From Roridomyces roridus (Eukaryota; Basidiomycota; Agaricomycetes; Agaricales; Mycenaceae), in assembly GCA_029378245.1 (NCBI GenBank), contig JARKIF010000017.1, positions 1,228,402 through 1,292,401 on the forward strand: DNA of 64,000 bases, in the 5' to 3' direction. Both the position numbers and the translations under genes were made by a program. Below, piece by piece: positions 11,901 through 21,245 of the stretch. The notes below the pieces were generated by a model. That model saw only the letters and a list, made by a program, of their open reading frames with translations. It was not told the origin of the DNA and did not search any database. The first letter of the stretch is position 1. Each line of letters starts with the position of its first letter.

Positions 11901-12880
11901 TACGCCGCTAGTTCGGAGGTCAGCGACAATAGTATCAGACGAATATACAACTTACCGAATCATGTACTGGCACACGCGGCTGTACGTGTTTTCGTCCACC
12001 AAATCAACAATTTCATTGACAATTTCCAGTTCTTCCAGCAAATCGACGGCATCAGGCTCTGCGTTGTGGCCTATCAAGAACACGGCGCAATCCTTGGCAA
12101 GGGCGCGGAGATCCTCGATGGTTCCCGGAAGTTGCAGCTGGGCCGGCGCGTCATCCTTGCCAGCTTCTGCCGCTGACTGGTCCGCGTCGCCTTGCTCACG
12201 GTAGGCAAACTCGTCTCCGAGCTCCGCGGCAAGGTGACGGACATACTCGTGTCCCCAGGTACCAGGGTCAGCGAGAGGAGAGTTGGCTGGTCTGAGAGAC
12301 GCAGACAGAAGACGGTAACGAAGCGTTCCACGGGGTTGCGTGTCCGAGTAAGTCATGGCCAAGACCGAGAGAATGTCCGCAAAAAGGGACTGGAAGCGTG
12401 TCAGAGGATGAATTGTGCAAACCAAGTCAACGCACCTTGTCCTCGGAAGCTGGCCACGTCTCGTACAGCGCCTGGAGATCGGGGTAAAGCGGCCGGAGGA
12501 ACTTGAGTGGTTTTGGAACGGAGGTCATGGAGGACAGTCGAGGTTCTTATGAGGGTCCGGAGAGTCTCCAAGGCAGGTCTGTACAGGCCGGTGTTGGACT
12601 CCTGCAAGACATTTAATGGAAACGATCCAAGTCAGGACGCGTACACACCTTTAGACGCTCTGCAAGCATCTCGAGCTCGTTCCTGAGCTGCAGATCCTCT
12701 TCAGACTAGATATGCATGCCTTGGTGAGCAATTCTCTGTGAAAAGAGTAGTGGACGCACGAGTTCCTCGCCTTCGCCCTCCTTCGCATCCTTGCCATCGG
12801 GTTTTTTGTCCTTGCCGTCCTTTGTGAGCTTGGAGGAGCCTTCTTCAAACGCGCGTACTGCGGGATGCCAGAGATCAGAG
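8950..12880 (-). pseudogene. RPN1: 26S proteasome regulatory subunit RPN1 (PSMD2) pseudogene
   Basis: RPN1 is the large scaffold of the proteasome base that binds ubiquitin receptors. The copy follows RPN1 from its Lys-rich N-terminus (EEDLQLRNELEMLAERLKE) through NTYSRVCQYMIR, FLRTAHSIYVKHHKFPEAL and NLAGTFVNAGFGNDKLMVEA into the PC-repeat region (SLATLALGFIFVGSENGEI). Lesions seen: a 1,055 bp element inside an exon; a one-base loss at about 10243-10249, where EEGNSW is expected but the frame shifts; a frame break with TAG at about 9175; and loss of the whole C-terminus after [13 protein letters not shown], where a second copy of the KEKEDEKKD segment is pasted on. The true first exon is not clear. 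Because RPN1 is essential in yeast, an intact copy must exist elsewhere in the genome. Confidence 0.9.
10828..11882. mobile_element. 1,055 bp inverted-repeat element inserted in RPN1
   Basis: The ends are inverted copies starting TACGGTAGGCGGGAAGACCG and continuing about 20 bp with few changes. The flanks carry an exact 7 bp target duplication (GGGGGGT at 10821-10827 and 11883-11889 on the plus strand). Removing the element and one duplicate restores the RPN1 reading LLPPPDDVSF, so the insertion point is unambiguous. There is no transposase, so it is non-autonomous. Copies of CCGAGGTTCRA near both ends resemble a tRNA B box. Confidence 0.85.
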
Positions 12881-14237
12881 TGTGAGAGCGAGTGATGATC
12901 ATTGATCATTGTGCGCCCGACTCCCGATGCCCGACCCGTTAGTATGGATACAAAATAATGGGATAGTGGTGGGATAGCCCAGGATCTCAAAATAATGTGT
13001 GGTTTGCAACTCGGAAAAAATAAAACTGGCAGATATAAAATATATATGTTTGGTCTGATTAAATGACCAACTTGAACAGCATACCGCTCCGGCAGGCAGA
13101 CTTGGAATCGAAGATACAAATAAGTAAGACGTTCAAGTACCACTTGATACATTGTGCAAGAAGTAAATAAGTACAACAGAGTCAAAAAATATATGAAGCT
13201 CGTGTTAGCTCGTGTGGCGTTGGATGCGAAGATGGGTCCGTCGACAGCGATAAAATCATAAAAGGCACAAAATTTCCAGTGAGCCAGGAACCGGTGTTTG
13301 ACGGACGGGCGGAGAGCTGATCTGGGTGTGGAGCAGAGGAATGAAAGGATTTTGAGAAAAGCAGGTCTGGAGTGTTTCCCGAATAATGATGTTTCGTAGC
13401 CGGACGCTGCGACGTCGACGCAGTTACATAAACAAAAGGGGTGGCAGCGACTCGGAGGTGGTGTATGTAGAGCCCAGATTTCGAACCAATCAGTCCGTGA
13501 GTACCAGGCGAACCGGAAGAATGGTACAGATTTTGTGTTGGGGCCAGTAAACAAAGTATTCAGGAATCCGACGGCATGGGAATTGAACATTGAAGATGGA
13601 AGCCAACAGCAAGAGACAGGAGCATGGTGGGGGTAGGTGGGAGAAGCAAGCCAAGAGAAGAGCAGGAAATCAAGGTCAGAAGCGGGGGGGTTATTGCAGG
13701 GACTCGGATGACTGCGTGGATTGCTTTTAAATAGCGGCGGAGACCGGCCCGGAGCCGTACGACGCGCGTCCGGCGGCGGATGCAGACGGAGTTTCATCGG
13801 GCATATGGAACAGTTTGAAAGCTGTTGAATACCACGAAGCCCGTCAAGCGAGCAGAGGGAACCAAATTTGGCATGGTTGCTGTGAGCTCAGAAGCCGACA
13901 GCATGTGGCCTGGAATGCTGTTGAGTTGCAGTGCTTTATGAGAAAAACGAACATAAATCTCGAGGATTACCATTGGCTCCATGGCCAGATGAGAGAGGAG
14001 GAACAAAGGAGCTTCACACAAATGGGGACAGAAGCATCAGTCCGATCAAAAAGGGAGGCGTAATCTTAAAGAACGGATAATCGTATTCATATTCACCGAG
14101 CATATTCAAATATATTTTGAGTATATTCAGATATGTTACCGTGTCCAAAAATCATTCAGTGTCGGGGTTGAAATCACCTTGAAACATGTTCAGTTTGATG
14201 TTCCTGCAGTCCTTCAACATCCCAGATGCATTAGGGT
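12881..14237. other. No supported gene
   Basis: A 363-codon frame is open on the minus strand (12706-13797) and runs into the RPN1 remnant, but its composition is not protein-like and no start, intron or domain is convincing. At 14058-14085 the sequence TAATCTTAAAGAACGGATAA also occurs at about 46180. At 14084-14150 there is an AT-rich stretch of ATATTCA repeats, similar to 33595-33735. Confidence 0.4.
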
Positions 14238-14242
14238 GCCAG

Positions 14243-14660
14243 ACACTTCAGGCTACCTCAAAGCCTACCTACTTAGGCTTGACATATGGCTGAGGGGTGG
14301 GGCCTAAGTAGGTCCCAGGAAGTGGGTATACCCAGTGGTGGTGCACCCACCCACAGCGGTGGGTATACCTACCTGGGGATACCCACCATGTCACGTCACA
14401 CTGCGTGGTGGGTATACCCACCTCCCACCGAGCCAGCTCGTTTTTGCGATTCTGGGGGCTGTATGGGGCGGTTTTTGTGCCTGCTTGTGGCCCCCGGCTG
14501 GTGGCTAGCAGGCCAGCTCGTTTTGGGGATTTTCACAGCTGTACGGGGCAGTTTTCGTGCCTGCTGCTGGCCCTGGCTGGTGGCTAGTAGCCCAGCTCGT
14601 TTTGGGGATTTTGGGGCTGTACGGGGTGGTTTTCGTGCCTGATGCTGGCCCCTGGCTGGG
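14243..14660 (+). repeat. KDZ element left outer terminal inverted repeat
   Basis: It mirrors 32450-32867 base for base at constant offset. It contains four or five copies of the GTGGGTATACCCAC-type site (14328-14420) and the first tandem units. It translates openly for 118 codons (14286-14642), but the same frame appears in the mirror copy, so the openness is a property of the repeat and not a gene. Confidence 0.85.
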
Positions 14661-14790
14661 TGCCAGCCCAGCTTGCTGGGCAAATTTCAGGGCTGTACAG
14701 GCGGTTTTCGTGCCTGGTGCTAGCCCCTGGCTGGGTGCCAGCAGCCCAGCTCCTTTTGCATCCCGTACCGGTTCTTTCTTGTGTGCTGGC
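14429..14790 (+). repeat. Tandem units of about 83 bp in left terminus
   Basis: Roughly five units, each starting near CCAGCTCGTTTT and containing GCTGTACGGGG..GGTTTTCGTGCCTG. Starts are at about 14429, 14513, 14593, 14670 and 14748. The outer units are intact and the inner ones diverge. Confidence 0.75.
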
Positions 14791-15136
14791 TAGTAGCTGA
14801 TGAACTAGCTTGATTTTTGATATTTTCAAGCCATAAATGACGGTCCATACAGTCATGCCTGTTGCTGGGTTGGTGGTACCCAGTTTGCTTCAGTGATTTT
14901 TTTGTTCGGTTTTCGTATAGTGTCTTCGCTTTTAGTGTCTAGCCTTTTTGAATTTAACTATGCGAGAACCAATGTGCAATCTGGGTCACCATGAGTGCTG
15001 CCGGTGTCCTGGCTACCGGGCCCAGTACAGTACGGATACGGTACAGAGTGGTGCCATACTACGCCGTAAAAGTACAATTGTACCGTGTCCGCTACAGTGC
15101 CGACCCTCTATAAACTGCCCTACTAATTTCAAAGGG

Positions 15137-15595
15137 GGTGTACCCACTGTAGGTATACCCACTGTCTCATCTCCAAGGTGGGCATACTCACTGTGGGTAT
15201 ACCCACTCTTTCTAAAGTGAGGTGGGTATCCCACCGCGGGTATCCCCACAAACAGTGAGTACACTCACGGTGGGTATCCCCACTCTTTCCATGATGAGGT
15301 GGGTATACCCACCGCGGGTATCCCCACAAAGGGGAGTACACTGACGGTGGGTATCCTCACTCCACCAAACGCGAGGTGGGTATCCCCACCACCGTGCCAT
15401 CAGTGAGGTGGGTATCCCCACTCTCCTGTTTGCAAGGTGGGGATACCTACTCTTGGAACATGACAAGTGGGTATGCCCACTGGAGGTATGCCCACTTTGC
15501 CCCACCAAGGTGGTGGGTATCCTCACCGGGACTATTCAGCGGTGGGTATACCCACCTGTGGCTCTCCTTAATTGTGGGTATTCCCACCTTTGTTG
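15137..15595. repeat. Left array of near-palindromic GTGGGTATACCCAC sites
   Basis: About 19 copies of a 14-16 bp near-palindrome (core GGTATACC, variants GTATCC, GGATAC, GTATGC). Much of the array is spaced about 27-33 bp; some sites are paired head to tail with GCGGGTATCCCCAC. The spacers between are unrelated in sequence, so selection or copying acts on the sites. This is the arrangement expected of multimeric transposase-binding sites. Confidence 0.85.
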
Positions 15596-15654
15596 TGTAT
15601 GGCAGGCCTGATAAAACAAAGATGATCACGCTGACCAAAAAGAAAAATTGAAGG

Positions 15655-15870
15655 TGTCGACAGCCAGGATTGAACGCGGGACCACCGGGTTTCGGCGAAT
15701 AATGGAGGCGAAAGACATTACTGGTACGCCAAATGCACATTTCTGGGGTAACGACTCATACTTCCTATGTCCCTGCCGCATCCAACGAAAGATCTTTGAG
15801 AAAATATAATCGTGCTGCCCAATAAAAATCTGGGCATACCAGGTGTAGGGTTGCCCCGGGGAATCGAATT
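15655..15870 (-). repeat. tRNA-derived units, left end of the KDZ element
   Basis: On the minus strand two stretches resemble the T-arm/B-box half of a tRNA (GGTCCCGCGTTCAATCC and CTGGAATTCGATTCC). They are the inverted counterparts of better-preserved units at 31020-31345. No full cloverleaf forms. Confidence 0.4.
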
Positions 15871-16220
15871 CCAGTCGGTGTCAATCGTAATAACGAAATG
15901 ATAAACTTGCCAATCAAGTCGGCATTTCCGGATTCGTCGATTGCTGTGCTGTCCAAACATGACGCCACAACAACCCATATCGTCCGAATCAAGTAATTTT
16001 CGAACGAGATGATTAAAAATCATTGAATTGCTGGAATACAACGCCAACGGGACAACAGAAGTAAAGTAGAAAGAACTATAGGAATGAACCGAAAAGCTAA
16101 GCACGGCGGTTGAGCTATATAAGCTAAGGAAGACGGTTCTGGGGCAGCGGCTCGAGGACAAGTGGAGGAGCTGCCGAACAATTGAGTGCGCGCGACGTGA
16201 GAGAATAGGTTTACACTCAC

Positions 16221-16996
16221 GCAATTTGAACAGATGGCGGGGAGTGGCCAGCCACTCATCAATCCGGTCGTACGCCGCGTCCACTTGGGCTCGAATGCGA
16301 TGCACCCGGCGGTCAGTGGAGGGCAGAATCTTCCGCAATTCACCCCAGCGGGCCTCGGCCTGCTCGCGCCAACGATCTAAAACCTCCCCGGCCTCGGACC
16401 ACCCGATTTGTCGTTCGATCCGAGTGCCCCAGGGGACGGCCACAACTCCGGGAACTAGATGAACGTCAGCGCCGGCGGGCGGGGCAGAAAGCAGGAACAC
16501 TCACCATTGTGCAAGAGGCAATCATCACGATATTCGGCAGGGACGCCGGCGGGGCAGGTGCACTGAATCGTCACAGATAAGCCGGAGCGCAACGAAGGTC
16601 ATTGGGAACACACACCTGAGGCTTGTCACCCCAATTGGCAGCCGGATTCAGCGGCCATTTGTACTGCCAACAACCTTTGCAGACCAACCAGGTGTACTCG
16701 AGTTTCAACGGGTCGTCTTTGGACATCCCGTATTCTCCGAACTGCCAAAGAGAAATTGGGCGGTCGCACTCGACGCAAACACAAGTCGTGGGTTGGTGCA
16801 CCGCCTGCGCGTCAAGTCTCTCCTTCGTGAGGAGGATTGCTGTCGCTGGGGTGTAGTCGTCGCGCCCCGGACGGGTGGCACCGACGTCGAAGAGCTCAAC
16901 GTGCTGCGAGCCGGGGAGGGGCCGCAGACGGCGTTGTACAAGTGCGGATGTGGTGGTTAGGGAAGTACGCGAGGGAATGGTTCGTGTGGCAGGCAT
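16221..16996 (-). CDS. KDZ-element cargo gene: small Cys-cluster protein
   Basis: The start is MPATRTIPSRTS at 16996. The Cys clusters CVCVEC, CKGC and CTC..C look zinc-binding. They are followed by an alpha-helical segment (RIERQIGWSEAGEVLDRW, EQAEARWGELRKIL, DAAYDRIDEWLATPRHLF). Two introns are clear (about 16566-16617 and 16454-16504). After LFKLR at 16221 a GTGAGT donor is present, and the last exon or readthrough to 15718 cannot be decided, so the 3' end is open. It is a neighbour of, and collinear with, the transposase gene. Cys-cluster domains associated with KDZ transposases are a known phenomenon, but I cannot assign this one to a named CxC class. Confidence 0.6.
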
Positions 16997-17100
16997 GAGT
17001 AGAGGAATGGAGTGGGACAGAGGAATGGACGAACATTTCTTGACGGTTTTTATACCCGACGGACGAGCCTGCTGTGTCCAAATTGGGATGTCCTTCTCGT

Positions 17101-17224
17101 ATTGTTCGTGGGCCAAGAGGCACGGCCCATTGTACGTCGAACACGCGACCTATTATGCATTTAGCTGTGTCTCGTGGGACAAGCGGTACGGCCATTGTCC
17201 GTTGAATACGCGACCTATTGTTCG
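17101..17224. promoter_or_regulatory. ATTGTNCG cluster upstream of the Cys-cluster gene
   Basis: Exact matches to ATTGTNCG lie at 17101-17108, 17129-17136, 17194-17201 and 17217-17224, within two imperfect direct repeats. The gene starts at 16996 on the minus strand, so the cluster is 105-230 bp upstream. The same motif clusters upstream of the transposase and of the acidic-protein gene. Confidence 0.6.
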
Positions 17225-17383
17225 TTCAGCTCTGTCCTGCGGAGCATGTTTGGCTACTTACGGTGCGATAATTTGAACCCACAACGCGTCGCATCACGCA
17301 CAACGCGCCAACTTCTGTGTATATGAACAACAAATAAATAGACACGCGTCGCGTTCTGCAATGTACATACGCGTAAGTTAATA

Positions 17384-20300
17384 TTAAAAAGAAGATTTAC
17401 TGTTACAATTCGGCATCGTCATCCCAAGACAGCGCGTCCACTTCGTCCCCCGCTCGGTGGTTGTCAGCCCGTTCCACCGCCGCAACGATGTGGAAAATAG
17501 CCTCTCGTCCGACAAATCCTCGTCCTCGCTCTCCATCACCTGCTCTCCATCACCCCAGGCCGCGGTAGCCTCCGCTATCTCACACACCAGAAACTCATCA
17601 TCCGTCGGTCCCCATTGCTGCTCTGTCGGTAGCGGTATGCGGTCTAACGACTTCCGCCAGAGCACACAGAGCTGCAGCAGCTCCTCGCGTCGACGTTCCA
17701 TCTGATAACGAACGGCACCTAGGTCGGATTGAGCACACTCCTCGCCAGAACAGAAAGAATACGTACCCTCTGACTGAGCAATCGCCATCTGTATCGTCTT
17801 CCACTCATTCTGGAACCAGACGAACAGATGTGCATGCTCGCGCGTCAGGCGCGCAGACTCCTCGTTACAGCAATCCACCATCAACATTGCCCGTATGCCC
17901 GTCCGCACTTTTTCGTCGCTTAACCACAACGGAGGTCGGCTCTCCTCCTCGTCCAAGCCAAGGTCCTGCCAGATGACATCGTCAACGTCCAGCTGGTAGA
18001 TGCCTTTGGACGGCACGGGCAACGGGGCCACGGAATGAGGAGGCGCCTTCTTCTTGGAGATCAAGCTCTGGATCTGCTCGCAGAGTTTGTTGTACGTCTG
18101 CACCAAACGACTGATATTGGGCTCGCGGCGCTTAATGGCTGCTCCTGCGTGTTCGTTGCGCTGGTTTTCTGCTCTCGCCGCGTCAGCGGCTGGATTCGGT
18201 AGCGTGAATATGAGACGTACCACTGCGAGTACGTCGTACCGAACGCTCAATGGGGTCCATTTCGAATTTACGGTCTCGCAAGCGGGCGCGAAGACGGTCC
18301 TTGACAGCTCTTGCGTTCATGCGGGCGGTGTAATAGTCGGTGAACTTGAGTTTCTTGAGAATGGTGCTGTCGTTGACGCCGAGGGTGCGCTCGAGTTGCT
18401 TGGTCTTTGCAGCTTGAGTTTCCCATGCTTTGAGCGCGTCTTGGACATGGGTCGTTGCATAGTCGTGTGCTTCGGCGTCGGCGTCCTCATTCACCTGCGT
18501 CTCGCTCAGGGCTTTCCACCGCTGCCAGAGTTGCTGTTGCTTGGCGCGGGCAGCAATGATTGTATCCACGGCTTGTTTCGCGGCGTTCTTTGACTGCGCT
18601 GAGGTCAACATTAGTATAGGACGCCCACCAGAATGAAGAAAGAACACTTACACTTCAGCGGCTGAGTCTGAACCTTCACCTGATCCGCCCATTGCACCCT
18701 AAGTTGAGCCACGGGAACGCCGCAGGCCACCAAGTCCGCGCGCGCCTCGCGCATCTTGTTCTCGCAGTGCTCGGTGCGGCGAAGGATCCAGGAGCCCATG
18801 CACCCGAGACTCATCTTGTCTGCGTGCTGAATTTGACTGTCGATAGTGTACAAACGCACATGATACTGATTATTCGTTAGCGTCTGCGGTGATTCTAAAA
18901 ACAAAGGGAAAACTTACCCCAGTGACTCGCAGATAAGCGATGAGCTTGCTGATCGAGTGCCAAAAGCGCTCGCAGCCTTCGCCGTTGGTGTGCCCAAACC
19001 CACAACACTTCATGGGATGGTATATCAACTGGCACGGCCAACGATGCCCGAACGCGTGGAAGACGGACACCGCGAATATCATGCGGTCCATGTACCGCTC
19101 CATGAACTTGTACTTGACGCAGGAACGGTGGAGCTGGCAGGCGATATCGTAGAGGATTCCAATGCGTATGTTAAGCGGGAGATGCTGAAACAGCGTCTCC
19201 AAGAGCACGAGCACGAAGTACTGCTTCTCGCTCGAGCTCCGCATATTCACCAGCCACAAAACACGGTCGTGGCGGCAAAGGAGACCCATTACGCCCGTAT
19301 CCTCGAAGAACTTGGTGCTGGCCTTCTCGCGCTTCTCGTCTGCAGCGATGAAGGAGTCCCGACAGTCGTCCAGCTCGGTGCGCGGAACTCGCAGGTCCTG
19401 GTGCTCGTAATGATCTTCCTCCTCCGAAGGTCTGGCTCGCTTCTTTGTTTGACCTCTAACGGGACGCACGTCCTCGACATGAGCCCCCATCTCGTCTGTC
19501 GTGTGCTCGGGAACGAAAACCGTGTTAGGGTGCGTGCGTGGGGGATCGCGAGGACCACCGCGCCGGCGCTTCTGAGTAAAGCAAGCGTCTGCACAGACGT
19601 GGATGTCGCAGGCAGCCGTGGGGTCGTGGACGAGGCCGCCAAAGCAAGTCGGACACCGGCTGATCAAGTAGTCGGAAGGGCGCGTGCGAGGCGGAGGGTC
19701 TGGGAAAGGATTGGCCTTGCTTTCGTGCTCGTGCTCCCAGTCTGGCGCCCGCCTTTTACGTCCAGACGGCGCTGGTGGCACAGGACGCGCTGCCGTAGGG
19801 GTTGCTGGCGCGGATCTTGAAGAGTCCGAGTCTGAGCCTGAGGGGCTCGGTGGCGGCGGGGTGCATGGTCTTGAGCCCGCAGGAGTTGTCGACGGGGATG
19901 TGGGGCTCGCGATGCTCGGACCAATCACCGTCTCTCGGACGAGTTTGAGAGTGGCGTCGACGGCGGCATGCGTGGCATGCTGCAAACTGGTATACCACTC
20001 GAGCGCGTTGCCAAACCGGATCCGCAGAGTATCCTAAATCGTTCTAGTCAGTACAGGCACGTCTCAGATGCAAAGGACTTGCCTTGGTCGTGAGCTTGTA
20101 GCCGCGACCCCGCAGAAACGCCTCCAAGGTATTACTGAAGGCGGTATTGTTCGGCGTCATGTTCACGAACAGCGTCATCGCAAAGTCGAGTACGTTGATG
20201 TCGACGGCCAAGCTCGGGTGGACCGGCGAGCAGGGAAACAATCCCGCTCGGAGCAGCGTAGCTGGGGCGGGCGAGCACTTGCAGACGTCGACGCGTTGAT

Positions 20301-20881
20301 GCTCAATTGCTGGTGAAAGTCAGAATACATCGTAAAGGTTTCAAAGCACACGCACCGTTGAGCCGAACTACAGCGACATACAGCGCGCATTTGGCGCACG
20401 CGCAATCCGAATGTTGCAGCCTCAGTTCCGCAGTGTCGCGCAGGGACTTAGTCTGATGCATGAGATCGACGAACACGGGCACCAGCGCGGCGATGACTTC
20501 GTGTGTCCATCGGTGCCATTGATTGCTCTTCTTCACGGCGCGGCTCGTCTGCGCAGCTGGCTGACCTGGGATGTAGTCCGCTGTAACATAGTTGTCCTCG
20601 CTGGCCAAGGCAACGTCTGCGTATTGCCGTTTGGTCGGGGAGGACTGGGGTCCTCCTTGCCTGCGCGCATCGCGCCACCCGACTTGGCCTTGGGGAGGTT
20701 TCTGGAGGCGCTGGCTCAAAGTCTGGCCGTTGGCGTAGAATACGAGGGGTTCGGGTTCGTTGGCATTCTTCTTCTTGAGTAGGTTCGCAGGGGTTTTGAC
20801 CGGGAAAAGTTTGGGGGGGGCGGTGGCTTTGGAGCTCGACGCCTTGACTGCCTCGATATCCTTCGCGGTCAAACGACCCAT
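17384..20881 (-). CDS. KDZ-superfamily transposase, about 1,060 aa, with CxC N-terminal domain
   Basis: About seven exons. The N-terminus (start MGRLTAKDIEAVK at 20881) leads into QWHRWTHEVIAALVPVFVDL and the Cys-rich domain (CACAKC, CKCSPAPATLL, GLFPCSPVHPSLAVDINVLD, LEAFLRGRGY) that accompanies KDZ transposases. The catalytic region follows: CDIHVCADACFTQKR, LLCRHDRVLWLVNMRS, LYDIACQLHRSCVKYKF, SVFHAFGHRWPCQLIYHP and GEGCERFWHSISKLIAYLR. The aspartates of the first and third motifs and the glutamate of the last are the probable metal-binding triad. The coiled C-terminal tail (HVRLYTIDSQIQHADK onward) has the family's usual order and ends at TAA 17384. I see no internal stop or frameshift, so the enzyme is likely functional. 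It would excise and insert the element in which it lies. Confidence 0.9.
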
Positions 20882-20983
20882 GGTGTTTCTTGAGAAGAGT
20901 AACGCGATGTGAGAAGGGGAATTGAGGAGTTGGCAAAGGAGTTTCACCTTGTCAACGAACAACAATAGGCCTTGGCGATCAAC

Positions 20984-21195
20984 GAAATATTCTGACAAAC
21001 AATTGGTGTTACGAACAATAGGGCAGACACCGACGACTTTCTGGGAAAACTTGAATTCGAGTCACGCAATCGAAAGGGATTGGTTTGACGAAATATTCTG
21101 ACGAACAATTGGCGTTACGAACAATAGGGCAGACACCGACGACTTTCTGGGAAAACTTGAATTCGAGTCACGCAATCGGAGGGGATTGGTTTGAC
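20984..21195. repeat. 106 bp tandem duplication in the transposase promoter
   Basis: Two adjacent copies (20984-21089, 21090-21195) differ at only a few positions. Each contains CGAACAAT, the reverse complement of the ATTGTNCG motif. The duplication lies about 100-310 bp upstream of the transposase ATG. Confidence 0.85.
21012..21125. promoter_or_regulatory. ATTGTNCG cluster upstream of the transposase
   Basis: Minus-strand matches (CGAACAAT) at 21012-21019, 21102-21109 and 21118-21125. A near match sits at about 20955. The orientation relative to the gene is the same sense as the gene, so the sites read ATTGTTCG toward the ATG. Confidence 0.6.
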
Positions 21196-21245
21196 CAATG
21201 CATTGACCTTTCTATGTACACACGCGCGCGACTACGTACATTACT

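Noticed and set aside
12706..13797. 363-codon open frame on the minus strand
   Set aside because: Composition is rich in Phe, Leu, Ser and Pro without pattern, there are no introns where all neighbours have them, and no domain. The only real coding part is the RPN1 segment at its end.
14286..14642. 118-codon ORF in the left KDZ end
   Set aside because: It reads through tandem repeats and appears identically in the mirror copy at 32468-32824; it is a by-product of the repeat.
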